Positions 18,356-29,277 are shown, counted from the first letter of the stretch. The stretch: 64,000 bases of DNA from Parahaliea aestuarii (GCF_008064635.1 NZ_VRYZ01000007.1:124001-188000), one strand, 5' to 3'. Made by a program: numbers and translations. Notes: a model not told the origin generated them from the letters alone.

Positions 18356-19981
18356 GTGAACCGGCCAGCGATTCTCACCAACCCTCTCAACCACAACAGC
18401 AGCCGCCAGAACACGACCCTGTTCCGCATCTACGTTGCCTACCGCTCACTGCTGTCGGTGGTCCTGCTGGTCATGCTGATCAGCCCCAATACACGGCAGC
18501 TGGTGGGCGGGGTGAATCCCTCGCTCTATCTTTTCGTATCCATCGCCTACGTGGCCACCAGCGTGGTCCTGATGGGTTCACTGTCAGCCAGCTGGCATCT
18601 CAACCGCCGCTTCCTGTTCCTGGTATTCCTGGTCGATATCGGCGCCATCATCCTGTTGTCCGACGCCAGTGGCGGCATGATCAGCGGGCTGCCTGTGCTG
18701 CTGGTCATTACCGTAGCCGCCAGCGCGGTGATGATCAGCCATCGCACCCTGGCCACCCTGGTGGCGGCGCTGGCAGTGCTGGCGGTGCTGCTGGACACGG
18801 TGCGACTGATCAGTATCGGCAAACTGGACATCAACGCCCTGTTCCCGTCGGGCCTGCTGGGCCTGCTGCTGTTTGGCGTGTCGGTGCTGGTGCAGGGCAT
18901 TGCCGTCCGGCTGGGGCGGGCCGAGGAACTGGCGCGCACCCGCGCCAGCGACCTCTACAACCTGCAGCGTCTCAACGAACAGATCGTCCAGCACATGCAG
19001 ACCGGCATCCTGCTGGTCGCGGGGGATGGCCGGGTGCGGGTGATGAACAAGGCCGCCAGCACCCTGCTGGCGCCGGAGCGCCCGATGGCCGTGGAGCAGG
19101 GCCGACAGCTGGCGGAGTACAGCGAGGACCTGGCCTATCAGTACGCCCACTGGCGCGACAATGGATTGCACCGCGCCCAGCCCTTCCAGGTACAGGAAGG
19201 CGCGCCGCCGGTGATCGCCAACTTCCGCGAATTGCAGCCCGGTAATGACGGCGAGGCGCTGGTGTTTGTCGAGGACTATACGCCGGTCACCCAGTACGCC
19301 CAGGCGCTGAAGCTGACCTCGCTCGGCCGCCTCACCGCCAGTATTGCCCACGAGATCCGCAACCCGCTGGGCGCCATCAGCCACGCCGCACAACTGCTGC
19401 GGGAATCGCCCTCGCTGGACCCCGGCGACAGGCGCCTGACAGACATCATTCAGGAGAACAGCCTGCGGGTAAACCAGATCGTGGAGAGCGTGATGCAAAT
19501 CTCCCGCCGCGAACCGCCAAAGCCGGAATACCTGTTGCTGGCCGACTGGCTGGCGAAATTTACCGGCGACTACCTCGATACCCTCAACCGCCCGGCCAGC
19601 GTCACTGTCAACTGTCCCTATCGCGATCTGCTGGTGGAGTTCGACCCGGAAAACCTGCGCCGGGTGCTCGGCAACCTGCTGGACAACGCCCTGCGCCACA
19701 GCAAAATCGCTACCGGCTCTGAATGTGCCCACATCGAAGTGGCGCTGGATTTCCAGACCACCCAGTGTTTTATCGACGTGATTGACGAAGGCCGCGGCGT
19801 GCCGCCGGGCGATCGCGGCAAGCTGTTTGAACCCTTCTTTACCACGGTGGAGTCCGGCAGCGGCATGGGGCTCTACCTGTGCAAGGAGCTGTGCGAAATC
19901 AACAACGCCTCGCTCAGTTACCAGCCCACCGACAGCGGCGCAAGCCGTTTTCGCCTGGCACTGAACAAGCGCGCCTTATAG
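18356..19981 (+). CDS. pilS: Sensor histidine kinase PilS
   Basis: Membrane kinase that senses pilin in the inner membrane and phosphorylates PilR. About six transmembrane segments fill residues 25-185, followed by a PAS-like region (about 205-300) and the kinase core: H-box SIAHEIRNPLGAISH, N-box NLLDNALRHS, G1 DEGRGVP and G2 GSGMGLYL. The start is GTG. PilR follows 9 bases later, so the two form one transcript. The minor-pilin operon converges on this pair from the other side, the same grouping as in Pseudomonas. Confidence 0.94.
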   Translation: MNRPAILTNPLNHNSSRQNTTLFRIYVAYRSLLSVVLLVMLISPNTRQLVGGVNPSLYLFVSIAYVATSVVLMGSLSASWHLNRRFLFLVFLVDIGAIILLSDASGGMISGLPVLLVITVAASAVMISHRTLATLVAALAVLAVLLDTVRLISIGKLDINALFPSGLLGLLLFGVSVLVQGIAVRLGRAEELARTRASDLYNLQRLNEQIVQHMQTGILLVAGDGRVRVMNKAASTLLAPERPMAVEQGRQLAEYSEDLAYQYAHWRDNGLHRAQPFQVQEGAPPVIANFRELQPGNDGEALVFVEDYTPVTQYAQALKLTSLGRLTASIAHEIRNPLGAISHAAQLLRESPSLDPGDRRLTDIIQENSLRVNQIVESVMQISRREPPKPEYLLLADWLAKFTGDYLDTLNRPASVTVNCPYRDLLVEFDPENLRRVLGNLLDNALRHSKIATGSECAHIEVALDFQTTQCFIDVIDEGRGVPPGDRGKLFEPFFTTVESGSGMGLYLCKELCEINNASLSYQPTDSGASRFRLALNKRAL

Positions 19982-19990
19982 ACTGAATCG

Positions 19991-21364
<1,374 letters not shown>

Positions 21365-21823
21365 CTACCAGCAGTCCCCCGTCGCACCGGGTGACGCACT
21401 GCGCCTGCCCTGCTGGTCAATCACCAGCTCCACACACTGCCGGTCGCGACGCTGTCGCAATTGGGCGGTGGCCCGGAAAACGTAGGCCATTGACGTAACC
21501 TCCTCCAGTACGACGCAGTAACAGCGCTGTTGGGCATCTGCCGCGATCTGCTGGCCCTGGGCATCGATACAGTGAGCTCCCTCCCCGAGCCCAAGTTCGG
21601 CAAAGGTTTCGGCATAGCGGCGGTGGTGAACAAAGAACTGCTCCTGCCGCGCCCGCAGGTGTTCCAGTGCCGCGATGGCGGTGCTGCGCTTCACCCGCTG
21701 CAGTTGCCGCTCATAGCCGGGCAGCGCCACCCCCAGTAACAGGCCGACGACGCACAGGGCAATCAGCATCTCCAGCAGGGAAAATGCCCTTTCCTTCACT
21801 GTGCCTGCCAACCTAGAGGTCAT
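21365..21823 (-). CDS. pilE: Type IV minor pilin PilE
   Basis: Pilin-like protein of the minor-pilin set that primes pilus assembly. After a 13-residue leader the class III signal is RAFSLLEMLIALCVVGLLLG, with Glu at mature +5. The residue at -1 is Ala13 instead of the nearly invariant Gly. The C-terminal part has Cys pairs (QRCYCVV, RQCVEL, DCW), as in PilE. It overlaps the end of pilY1 by 11 bases; I use the ATG at 21823, one codon inside an in-frame GTG. Last gene of the cluster. Confidence 0.88.
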   Translation of the reverse strand: MTSRLAGTVKERAFSLLEMLIALCVVGLLLGVALPGYERQLQRVKRSTAIAALEHLRARQEQFFVHHRRYAETFAELGLGEGAHCIDAQGQQIAADAQQRCYCVVLEEVTSMAYVFRATAQLRQRRDRQCVELVIDQQGRRSASPGATGDCW

Positions 21824-24569
21824 CACGGCCCGGCTCCCGCCAGTAGAGACGGTAGAGAACGGCCCCCCGCTGCGGAATCAACTTGTGAGGCAGGGAGGAA
21901 TCGGGGTCCAATCCCGGTGCGCCCACGCCCGGCAGCAACAATCCATCGCCGGTGGCAATAACGCCGTGCGACAGGCCCTCCCCTACCCTCACTGCTGCAC
22001 CGGCGTCTGTGGCCGCCCCAGCGTCGGACAGTCGCAGGCGATACAGCACACTGTGGCCGGTGCTACCTGTACAGCGCTGCTCCTCCGTCGCCGGCACGAA
22101 ACTGGTGAGGTAGGCGGTCCCGGCTTCGGTGAGCGGCGCCGACAGGCCCTTCTCGCCGACACCGGGAAACATCAGACGCCACCCCCTGGCCACCGCGACG
22201 TCATCGGCCCCCGGCTCGCAGCCCGTGCCACTCACGGCACAGTCGCTGCGATCTGGCAGGTTCGCCGCTGTCAGCACCTGCGGTACTTGCAGTGGCGCCC
22301 CCGGTGCCACCGCATAATCCCTGAGGTAAAACAGTCCGTCCCGGGTTTCTGTTGCATTGGGCGCGGCGCGATTGCCGCTGGCGATCAGCACGCCGTCGAA
22401 GGGACGCCCTTCGCCATCCCGGGCGCGCACGATATCCGGCGGGTGAAAGAAACGCCGATCGCCACTGTCATCCGCCTCACTGAATGCCGCCAGTTGCGTC
22501 ACTGACCAGTGCTGCCGCCGATGCCCCTCCCCCTCTCCCGGCGGTACATCCACCCGCCACAGGTTGCCGCCACTGTCACCGACATAGAGCCGGTAGATCA
22601 GGCCGCGACTGTCGCGCAGGGCGGCGGGCCGCGAGGGGATACTGTGTTGCAGCCCAGGGTGCTCGAAGCGGGTGTCGCCGCGCGCGGTGCCCTCCCCCTG
22701 CACGGCCTTCCACAACAGCTCGCCGCTGAAGGCATCCACCATGTAGAGCGCGTTGCCACGCGGGTCCGCGGCGCGTCCCGCGTCCTTGCCGAGGGGATTG
22801 CCAGCGGCGTCCCGGCCACCGTGATAGCCGGCGCTGACAATCACCACATCGCGGGGGCTTTCCTCAAACTGTACCCGCCCCACCAGGGGCTCGGCAAAAC
22901 TCAGCGCCAGTTCGGGGTAGTCGCCACCAGGCAGGATTTTCCAGCGCAGGGAGGGAGCCTCGGCCGGGTCGCTGACCTCCAGCGCGTAGTAAGCGGCGCC
23001 GCCGCGGCGCAGGCCGACATACAGCAGGGCGCGATCGCCCTCGGCCACCTGTATCTGGCCGTCTCCGTTGTGATCCCTGAGCAGCGCCACCGGTGATCCA
23101 TCGACTCCATAGAGCAAGCCCTGATTTGCTGTTGTCAATCCGGCGCGGCGCAGTGCCTGGTCCGCCAGCATTTCCAGGGGCAGATAGGCGAAGGCCTCGC
23201 GCCCGGCGTCTTCTGTAATGCCATCGGTATTGTCTATGGCGTGGAGCATGCCACTGCCGGACCCTACGAAGACACGCACCCGCGGGCCGGAAACGCCATC
23301 GCCCATCTGCGGGCCATAGCGCAGCACCAGGGGGCGGGAATGGAACAGGCCGCCGAGCAGCCAGGGCCGCACCTCCCGGGTATCCCCATCACCATCCGTA
23401 TCATCGCGATCCTGGCCCCGAAGCCAGTGAATCCAGTCCAGCGTCGCCGCAGGGTCAACGGCGCCGAGGCTCCCGCCCAGATAGGGCAGGGCGTCCAGTG
23501 TGGCCTGGTCGGGGCTCAGGGCGATCAACGGGTTGGCTTCGCCGGGGTTAATCGTCGGCGGCTCCAGGTACAGGTGCCGGCCGGCCGTTCCCGCTGCCTG
23601 CTGGCGCAGGCGATCACCAAAGCCCCCCAGCCTGACGTAGTCGCCGTCGGCGCCCTCCGCCCAGGACGGCAAGGCTGCCGGGTCGGTCCAGTCACTCAGC
23701 GCCTGCGGGCTGATACGCCCCGCACCTGCGCCCTCACTCTGCAGAACCGGCTCCCCGGCTGCGTCCACATAGCGCCCTTGCGGTGCCGCTGCCTCACCCT
23801 GGTCCGACCCCAGGTAATACTTTTTCAGGTTGCCGGGCCAGGTGTATCCCGGCGCCACCCCCAGCAGGGGCAGGAAGACCTGCACGGTCTCGCCGGCTGC
23901 GGCCGACAACAGCCCCGGCTCGGCGAGGCTGTGGGCGCGCGGCCGCAGCAGATCCAGCAGGTCTGCAAATGGTGCGCCGCTGGCGGCTGCGGCGGTGCCG
24001 CCTGTCTCAGAGGCGCTCCGCAAAACCAGCCGGATGCGATTGCGCTGGGGACACTGGCCGAAGCGGCGACCCAGCTCTCCCTCTCCCAGAGTGTCGCGCC
24101 AGGCCGCCAGCACCGCGTCTTCAGAGATTTCAGAAGCGGATTCAGGCGGCGTCAGGTCGCGAAGGGCCCGCAGGTCCTCCAGCAGTTCAGCGCGATGCTC
24201 AAACAGTGGGCTGTAGATACCTGGCAAACGCTCCTCCCCGGCCACAAACAGCATGAGCGCCAGCTCCAGTGACGCCAGTTGCGGTTGCGACAGATGACTG
24301 AGCAACTGCGCCAGCGCGATGTCGAGGTGCGTCACACCTCCCTCGTGGCCATCCCCCAACAGGCTGTGCAGGGCCGGCAGTGCAGCGTTATCCGGCAAAC
24401 ATGTATCGAGACTGTCGCAGGCCACTTCATAGGCCGAGGGACGCAGATCCAGCGCCAGCAGCAGGTAGCCGCCCGCCGACGCATCACGGTAGATGTCGAC
24501 ATCGTCAGCAGCCGCCCAGGGCGCAAGTATGGCCAGCAATACAAGCTGCCAGCACAGCGCCTTCCTCAT
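21813..24569 (-). CDS. pilY1: Type IV pilus tip adhesin PilY1
   Basis: Secreted tip-associated protein that works with the minor pilins in pilus extension, adhesion and surface sensing. A signal peptide (MRKALCWQLVLLAILAPWAAA) is followed by an N-terminal region and a C-terminal beta-propeller of the PilC/PilY type (for example VRVFVGSGSGMLHAIDNTDG, GNALYMVDAFSGELLWK). A calcium-binding loop DHNGDGQIQ occurs at about 499-507 and an acidic DDTDGDGD patch near 386-396. At 918 residues it is shorter than P. aeruginosa PilY1, and the N-terminal part shows no DxSxS MIDAS motif. The ATG at 24569 overlaps the pilX TGA (ATGA) and has GGAGG upstream. Confidence 0.92.
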   Translation of the reverse strand: MRKALCWQLVLLAILAPWAAADDVDIYRDASAGGYLLLALDLRPSAYEVACDSLDTCLPDNAALPALHSLLGDGHEGGVTHLDIALAQLLSHLSQPQLASLELALMLFVAGEERLPGIYSPLFEHRAELLEDLRALRDLTPPESASEISEDAVLAAWRDTLGEGELGRRFGQCPQRNRIRLVLRSASETGGTAAAASGAPFADLLDLLRPRAHSLAEPGLLSAAAGETVQVFLPLLGVAPGYTWPGNLKKYYLGSDQGEAAAPQGRYVDAAGEPVLQSEGAGAGRISPQALSDWTDPAALPSWAEGADGDYVRLGGFGDRLRQQAAGTAGRHLYLEPPTINPGEANPLIALSPDQATLDALPYLGGSLGAVDPAATLDWIHWLRGQDRDDTDGDGDTREVRPWLLGGLFHSRPLVLRYGPQMGDGVSGPRVRVFVGSGSGMLHAIDNTDGITEDAGREAFAYLPLEMLADQALRRAGLTTANQGLLYGVDGSPVALLRDHNGDGQIQVAEGDRALLYVGLRRGGAAYYALEVSDPAEAPSLRWKILPGGDYPELALSFAEPLVGRVQFEESPRDVVIVSAGYHGGRDAAGNPLGKDAGRAADPRGNALYMVDAFSGELLWKAVQGEGTARGDTRFEHPGLQHSIPSRPAALRDSRGLIYRLYVGDSGGNLWRVDVPPGEGEGHRRQHWSVTQLAAFSEADDSGDRRFFHPPDIVRARDGEGRPFDGVLIASGNRAAPNATETRDGLFYLRDYAVAPGAPLQVPQVLTAANLPDRSDCAVSGTGCEPGADDVAVARGWRLMFPGVGEKGLSAPLTEAGTAYLTSFVPATEEQRCTGSTGHSVLYRLRLSDAGAATDAGAAVRVGEGLSHGVIATGDGLLLPGVGAPGLDPDSSLPHKLIPQRGAVLYRLYWREPGRDDL

Positions 24570-25099
24570 TGCCAACCTCCTCCCGTCCCCAGCCGGCGCC
24601 CGATACCCACGGCCAAAACCGCCCGACCACCGCGCTGATTGCTGTTGTCCAGCTCCGTGAATACCTCGAAGCACTCAAAGGCAAAAGCCGTAGCGCTGAA
24701 TGCCGCGGGCTCCGGTGTGCGCAGTGCCAGTGCTCCGCCAGCGGGAGCCTCGATACGCTCGATATGAACCCGGGATGCCGCCACCGCCGTCTCCTGCAGG
24801 AGGTCAGGTAGCGGCAATGCGGATACGGCGCAGTCGCCCACCGTGACACAGCGTTGCTGCCCCGCCGCCAGCCCCGGCGTGAACAGGTCGGGCTGCTCCG
24901 CCACCACCTGGGCCACGGCAATGGCCTGCTGGCGCAACACTTCCTGTTGCTCGCCATTCGCCGCAAGGCGCAGCTCCAGCGAACTGTTCTGGCTGGCGGT
25001 GGCGGCAATCAGTGTCAGCAGCAGTAAAAAGCACAGTGCCACAGGCAGCACCAGCCCGGTCTCGGGGCGATACAGCGCCGGAGAAAAAGACCCGGTCAC
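24566..25099 (-). CDS. pilX: Type IV minor pilin PilX
   Basis: Minor pilin of the PilX/GspK-like type. The class III signal is ETG|LVLPVALCFLLLLTLIAAT, with no Glu at +5 as expected for PilX, and the mature part has two Cys (QRCVTVGDCAV). 177 residues. The start is GTG and overlaps the pilW stop by four bases (GTGA); the stop overlaps pilY1 by four bases. Tight overlaps through the cluster indicate one coupled transcript. Confidence 0.88.
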   Translation of the reverse strand: MTGSFSPALYRPETGLVLPVALCFLLLLTLIAATASQNSSLELRLAANGEQQEVLRQQAIAVAQVVAEQPDLFTPGLAAGQQRCVTVGDCAVSALPLPDLLQETAVAASRVHIERIEAPAGGALALRTPEPAAFSATAFAFECFEVFTELDNSNQRGGRAVLAVGIGRRLGTGGGWQ

Positions 25100-26115
25100 A
25101 GCGTCTGCACCGGCTGTGGCAGGTTCAGGTTGTGCAGATTGACCGTGCCGCTGAACCAGCGGCGGAGATAGCCGTCCTGGTCCAGCCCACCGCCATCCCC
25201 CTCTTCCAGACTGCGCCGATGGCCCGGCACCGGCGCCAGGCTGCGCAGCAGCAGGGCGACCCGCGCAGTCCGCGCCCGCTGCAGTTCCACAGCGTCGGGG
25301 TTGTCGGTGAAGCGCTCTGCACTGCCATCGCCGTTGCTATCGATACCGATGCTGAGCTGGAGGTCCTCCACCCCGTCCACCAGGCACTCCACCGGCCCCA
25401 CGCTGTTGGCGGAAAGGCGTTCGACACAGAGCGTAGGCACGCCGTCACCCGGCTGCGACCAGGGGCGGATGAAAAAGATACTGGCGTAGACTTCCCAGTA
25501 GCTCACCCCCGAAGCCGGAGCGCGATCCACAGCCGGGAAGTTCTCACCTTCGCCTACGTAGCGCCAGGCAGCACCGCCATGGCCAATGCGCAGATACCAC
25601 TGGGAGGCTTCAGCGGCGGAAATTCCTGCGGCAAAGGCACCGTTCTCCAGCGTCGCCTGCGCCGCGCTGCGTTTGATGACAAGGACATCGGTAGCCTGGG
25701 CGATGGCGCCTGATCCGGTGGGCAGGCAGCCCAGGTCATGCCCGTGCACACTGCGCCGCGCTTCGCCTTGGATATCGGCGATCAGATCGAGTGCCGGCTC
25801 GGGCGCCAGCGCCCATCCCGCGAGCCCACCGCAGCCCGGCGCACCGGCATCGGCCGCAAGCAAACCGGGTTCCGGCCAGCCACCGAAGAATCCCGCCATC
25901 GTCAGCTCGTGTTGCAGGAGCGACAGGGCATAGCGCCCGCTCTGTTGCAGGCGCGCGCCCTCCGCCTCCAGCAGCGCCTGGCGCCGGCTCTCCAGGTAGA
26001 CCAGGATCAGGCCCGACAGCAACAGCAAACCGAGGGTCATGGCGATCATCAACTCGATCAGCGACAGCCCCCGGAGGCGTGGTGGCAGAAAAATGGCATT
26101 ACGGCGTGCGGACAT
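25096..26115 (-). CDS. pilW: Type IV minor pilin PilW
   Basis: Minor pilin with the class III signal RG|LSLIELMIAMTLGLLLLSG at residues 15-34 (Gly16, Glu at +5). At 339 residues it is the large member of the set, as PilW is in Pseudomonas. The segment QQSGRYALSLLQHELTMAGFFG is typical of PilW proteins, and several Cys follow. It overlaps pilV upstream by 17 bases and pilX downstream by four. Confidence 0.92.
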   Translation of the reverse strand: MSARRNAIFLPPRLRGLSLIELMIAMTLGLLLLSGLILVYLESRRQALLEAEGARLQQSGRYALSLLQHELTMAGFFGGWPEPGLLAADAGAPGCGGLAGWALAPEPALDLIADIQGEARRSVHGHDLGCLPTGSGAIAQATDVLVIKRSAAQATLENGAFAAGISAAEASQWYLRIGHGGAAWRYVGEGENFPAVDRAPASGVSYWEVYASIFFIRPWSQPGDGVPTLCVERLSANSVGPVECLVDGVEDLQLSIGIDSNGDGSAERFTDNPDAVELQRARTARVALLLRSLAPVPGHRRSLEEGDGGGLDQDGYLRRWFSGTVNLHNLNLPQPVQTL

Positions 26116-26665
26116 AGCTCACCATCCTCAGCGCCCGGCGCAGGTCGTCATCCATACCGGCGCTGCCGGCGCCACACCGCGGCTCAGTGCCATCATCGAC
26201 AACGGCCCTGGTGCTTCCCCGCCAGGCAACTTCCACCGCTACCCCGGCACCCTGCTGGCGGATACACAGCAGCCCCTGCACCAGGCCACCGTCGGCGCGG
26301 GGGCCGGCCTGCACCGGAGCCAGCCCGGCCAGCACCCGGCGCCAGTGGGCGGCATCCGCGGCAGCCCGCTCGTTCGGCAAACATGGGGACAGTGCGCAGG
26401 CCGCAGGCGGCCCGGCCTGCGCCTCCGCGGCGGCGACCGGTGTCAAGCTTGCGTAATAGGCCAGCGCCCCCGGGTTGTCTTGCATCCTGGCCAGCACATC
26501 CCGGGCCAGGCGGGTCGCCAGGCTGCGTTGGGCCGCGTCGTACAACTGCTGTTGGGCGAGCCCCTGCAGGCGAATCAGCCCCAGTAAACCGACACCGAGA
26601 ACCAGCAGGGCAATCGCCACCTCCAGCAGGCTGGCCCCGGCCTGCCCCTTGCGCTCAGGTCGCAT
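26099..26665 (-). CDS. pilV: Type IV minor pilin PilV
   Basis: Class III signal GQAG|ASLLEVAIALLVLGVGLLG with Glu at +5 and a small residue (Ala) at +1, then a Cys-bearing globular part (CALSPCLP, LLCIRQQG, PRCGAG) as in PilV. I start at MRPERKGQAG (26665), which gives the normal short leader; the 28 residues upstream overlap fimT and look non-coding. It overlaps the end of fimT by 11 bases. 188 residues. Confidence 0.9.
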   Translation of the reverse strand: MRPERKGQAGASLLEVAIALLVLGVGLLGLIRLQGLAQQQLYDAAQRSLATRLARDVLARMQDNPGALAYYASLTPVAAAEAQAGPPAACALSPCLPNERAAADAAHWRRVLAGLAPVQAGPRADGGLVQGLLCIRQQGAGVAVEVAWRGSTRAVVDDGTEPRCGAGSAGMDDDLRRALRMVSYVRTP

Positions 26666-27230
26666 CACAACGCCCCCAGCCCTGCGCCACGCGGGCCCGC
26701 CCCACCCGGTTGATGACCAGGCTCCAGCCGGGCGACTGTGGTTGCGCAATGGAGCAGACTGACAGGGTGAGGTTGCGGCGGGTGGCGCCGTCCGGGTAAT
26801 AGGAGAAGGCTACATCGGCCCCCCGGCCATCGCTGGTGGCGATTCGATACCCCGCTGCAACGGCGGGATAGCTGCGCAGCAGGCTGGCAGCTGCGACGGT
26901 ACCGTCCGCCGGAGGCGGGCCATCAAACACCAGCCAGCCCCCGGCGTAGGTGCCGCCGCAGGAAGGTACTGCCCCTTCGGCGTCAACGGCCGGGCAGAGA
27001 CTTACCGGGCGGTGGCGAGCCGCCGCCTCACTGCGGGCCAGCTGGACTGCATCGAGCAATCTCGCTGCCTCGCTGCGCATCCGCGCGCCCTGTAACAGGG
27101 ATTGCATGGAAGGCGCGACCAATCCCAGCACAATGGCCAGGATCGCCAGCACCACCAGCAACTCCATCAGCGTTAAACCCCCACACCGGTGCAGTATGCA
27201 CACCGGGTGGGGCCGGAACATCCTGTTCAC
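26655..27230 (-). CDS. fimT: FimT/FimU-type minor pilin (GspH family)
   Basis: First gene of the minor-pilin operon. Class III signal CGG|LTLMELLVVLAILAIVLG with Glu at +5, followed by MQSLLQGARMRSEAARLLDAVQLARSEA, the hallmark of GspH/FimT pseudopilins. The start is GTG at 27230 with GGGAGG about 6 bases ahead; an ATG three codons in is possible. Only one FimT/FimU-type gene is present, whereas P. aeruginosa has two. The ispH terminator lies about 70 bases upstream, so this operon should have its own promoter. Confidence 0.9.
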   Translation of the reverse strand: MNRMFRPHPVCILHRCGGLTLMELLVVLAILAIVLGLVAPSMQSLLQGARMRSEAARLLDAVQLARSEAAARHRPVSLCPAVDAEGAVPSCGGTYAGGWLVFDGPPPADGTVAAASLLRSYPAVAAGYRIATSDGRGADVAFSYYPDGATRRNLTLSVCSIAQPQSPGWSLVINRVGRARVAQGWGRCDAT

Positions 27231-27302
27231 AGCACACCTCCCTGTCAGGGAGTGAGTCTAGGTCGCAGTGGCAAGGTCGCCAGCAAAGGGATCGATATGA
27301 CG

Positions 27303-27332
27303 AAAAGCGCCCGGCTCGGATGGCCGGACGCT
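27303..27332 (-). terminator. Rho-independent terminator after ispH
   Basis: On the minus strand AGCGTCCGGC (27332-27323) pairs with GCCGGGCGCT (27315-27306), a 10-base stem with one G-U pair and a 7-base loop, and runs into TTTT. It lies 38 bases past the ispH stop and separates the housekeeping operon from fimT. Confidence 0.8.
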
Positions 27333-27370
27333 GGATGCGAGGCCGCACCGCGGGCCCCAGGCGCGGAAAT

Positions 27371-28321
27371 CTAGAGGTTTTTGGCGGCGATGCGCAGTTC
27401 TTTCGGCAGGGAGAAGGTGACGTTCTCGGGGCGACCCTGCACTTCCACCGGCGCGCTGGCGCCCAGCTGTCGCAGACGCTCAACCACTTCCTGCACCAGC
27501 ACCTCGGGGGCGGAGGCACCGGCAGTGATGCCGATACTCCCGACCTGGTCCAGCCAGGCGGGGTCGATGTCCTCCGGACCGTCGATCAGGTGGGCTTCGG
27601 CGCCCATGCGCTTGGCCAGCTCCCGCAGGCGGTTGGAATTGGAGGAGTTGGGAGAGCCCACCACCAGCACCAGGTCGCAGCGCGCCGCCAGCTCCTTTAC
27701 CGCGTCCTGGCGGTTCTGGGTGGCGTAACAGATATCGTTCTTGCGCGGCCCGGAAATAGCCGGAAAGCGCTCGCGCAGGGCGTCGATAACCCGCGCGGTA
27801 TCGTCCATGGAGAGCGTGGTCTGGGTGACGTAGGACAGATGCTGGGGATTGCGCACCTCGAGCTTGCCCGCCTGTGCCTCGTCCTCCACCAGGTAGATAT
27901 CACCGCCGGCGCTGTGGTCGTACTGGCCCATGGTGCCCTCCACCTCGGGGTGGCCGGCGTGGCCGATAAGGACGCACTCGCGACCCTCGGCGCTGTAGCG
28001 GGAAACTTCCATGTGCACTTTGGTCACCAGCGGACAGGTGGCGTCGAACACCTTCAGACCGCGTTCCGCCGCTTCACTGCGCACCGCCTGGGATACGCCG
28101 TGGGCGCTGAATATCACGATGCAGTCGTCCGGCACCTCGTGCAGTTCATCCACAAAGACAGCGCCGCGCTCGCGCAGGTTGCCCACCACAAACTTGTTGT
28201 GCACCACTTCATGGCGCACATAGATGGGGGCGCCGAACAGGTCGAGCGCCCGGTTGACGATATCGATGGCGCGGTCGACGCCGGCGCAGAAACCGCGGGG
28301 ATTGGCGAGTTGAATGTCCAT
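27371..28321 (-). CDS. ispH: 4-hydroxy-3-methylbut-2-enyl diphosphate reductase IspH
   Basis: Last enzyme of the MEP isoprenoid pathway, an iron-sulfur reductase giving IPP and DMAPP. The three cluster cysteines are in [11 protein letters not shown] (near 12), DATCPLVTK (near 96) and [10 protein letters not shown] (near 197). The catalytic EGT segment (VEGTMGQY) and the SSNSNRL signature are present. Length 316 is normal. The true start is the ATG at 28321, giving [11 protein letters not shown]; it shares one base with the fkpB TGA (TGATG). Last gene of the operon, followed by a terminator. Confidence 0.97.
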   Translation of the reverse strand: MDIQLANPRGFCAGVDRAIDIVNRALDLFGAPIYVRHEVVHNKFVVGNLRERGAVFVDELHEVPDDCIVIFSAHGVSQAVRSEAAERGLKVFDATCPLVTKVHMEVSRYSAEGRECVLIGHAGHPEVEGTMGQYDHSAGGDIYLVEDEAQAGKLEVRNPQHLSYVTQTTLSMDDTARVIDALRERFPAISGPRKNDICYATQNRQDAVKELAARCDLVLVVGSPNSSNSNRLRELAKRMGAEAHLIDGPEDIDPAWLDQVGSIGITAGASAPEVLVQEVVERLRQLGASAPVEVQGRPENVTFSLPKELRIAAKNL

Positions 28322-28767
28322 CAATGGAGCTCGGTAGGTTCCACCCGGTGAATTTGCACATCGAAAAGGATTGTACGCCCCGCCAGCGGGTGGTTGAAGT
28401 CCACCGTCACCTCCTCGTCATCGAAGGCCACGATCAGGCCGGGCAGCTCGCCGCCACCGGCATCGGCAAAGGAAAACACCAGGCCGATTTCCAGTTCCAG
28501 GTCGTCGTCGAAGTGGCTGCGGGGCAGCACCTGCACATTGTTGTTGTTGGGCTGGCCAAAGGCGTCCTCGGGCAGCACGGTGAAGACCTGGCGCTGGCCG
28601 GGGTGCATACCGAAGATACAGCGCTCGAAGCCCGGCAGCAGGCTGCCGTCGCCCACCGCGAAGTTGACCGGCTCTCCGCCGAAGTTGGAATCCACTTCCG
28701 AGCCGTCTTCCAGGCTGACGGAAAAATTGAGGTACACCGTGGTGCCCTCGCTGACGGGTACATCCAC
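28321..28767 (-). CDS. fkpB: FKBP-type peptidyl-prolyl isomerase FkpB (SlpA)
   Basis: Small cytoplasmic FKBP-type prolyl isomerase and chaperone, 148 residues, with an inserted-in-flap domain like E. coli SlpA. Visible family positions are [23 protein letters not shown] and [12 protein letters not shown], then the flap domain, then [18 protein letters not shown]. The start is a GTG at 28767 with AGGAGG just upstream inside the end of lspA; the nearby ATG is out of frame. The lspA-fkpB-ispH order is conserved in gammaproteobacteria. Confidence 0.93.
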   Translation of the reverse strand: MDVPVSEGTTVYLNFSVSLEDGSEVDSNFGGEPVNFAVGDGSLLPGFERCIFGMHPGQRQVFTVLPEDAFGQPNNNNVQVLPRSHFDDDLELEIGLVFSFADAGGGELPGLIVAFDDEEVTVDFNHPLAGRTILFDVQIHRVEPTELH

Positions 28768-28769
28768 CC

Positions 28770-29276
28770 CTATTCCTCCTCTGAGCCGGCGGCAGGCCGA
28801 CCCAGGAAACTGTCCAGTATCAAGCCAATGGCGCCCCCGGTGATGGCCGAGTCCGCCAGATTGAACGCCGGGAAGTAGTAGCCGGCATAGTGTACGGAAA
28901 TAAAGTCGACCACGTAGCCCAGCACCAGCCGGTCCCACAGATTGCCGATGGCGCCGCCCAGCACCAGCGCCAGGCTCAGGGCCAGCAGCCACTGCCCGCG
29001 CTGCAGGCGGTACAGCCAGGCCACCAGCAGGGCGCTGACCGCCAGCGCAATAGCGGTGAAAAAGTAGCGCTGCCAGCCGCCCGCATCGCTGAGAAAGCTG
29101 AAGGCGGCGCCGGAGTTGTGGTGCAGGGTCAGGTTAAACCAGGAAAACACAGCCACCGGCCGGGCGTACTCGAGATTGGCGCTGGCCAGCCCCTTGGTGT
29201 ACTGGTCCAGGGCTATCACCACCAGCGCGAGCAGGTACCAGGGCCAGGCGCCCGTGCCGTAACGCATCGCAGTCAT
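28770..29276 (-). CDS. lspA: Lipoprotein signal peptidase LspA
   Basis: Inner-membrane aspartyl protease that removes the signal peptide of diacylated prolipoproteins such as BamD. Four transmembrane segments; catalytic Asp residues lie in GNLWDRLVLGYVVDFI and FNLADSAI; NSGAAFSFL is also conserved. 168 residues. The ATG at 29276 follows the ileS stop by one base (TGAGATG), so it is coupled to ileS. In-frame codons further upstream lie inside ileS and were rejected. Confidence 0.96.
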   Translation of the reverse strand: MTAMRYGTGAWPWYLLALVVIALDQYTKGLASANLEYARPVAVFSWFNLTLHHNSGAAFSFLSDAGGWQRYFFTAIALAVSALLVAWLYRLQRGQWLLALSLALVLGGAIGNLWDRLVLGYVVDFISVHYAGYYFPAFNLADSAITGGAIGLILDSFLGRPAAGSEEE

Positions 29277-29277
29277 C

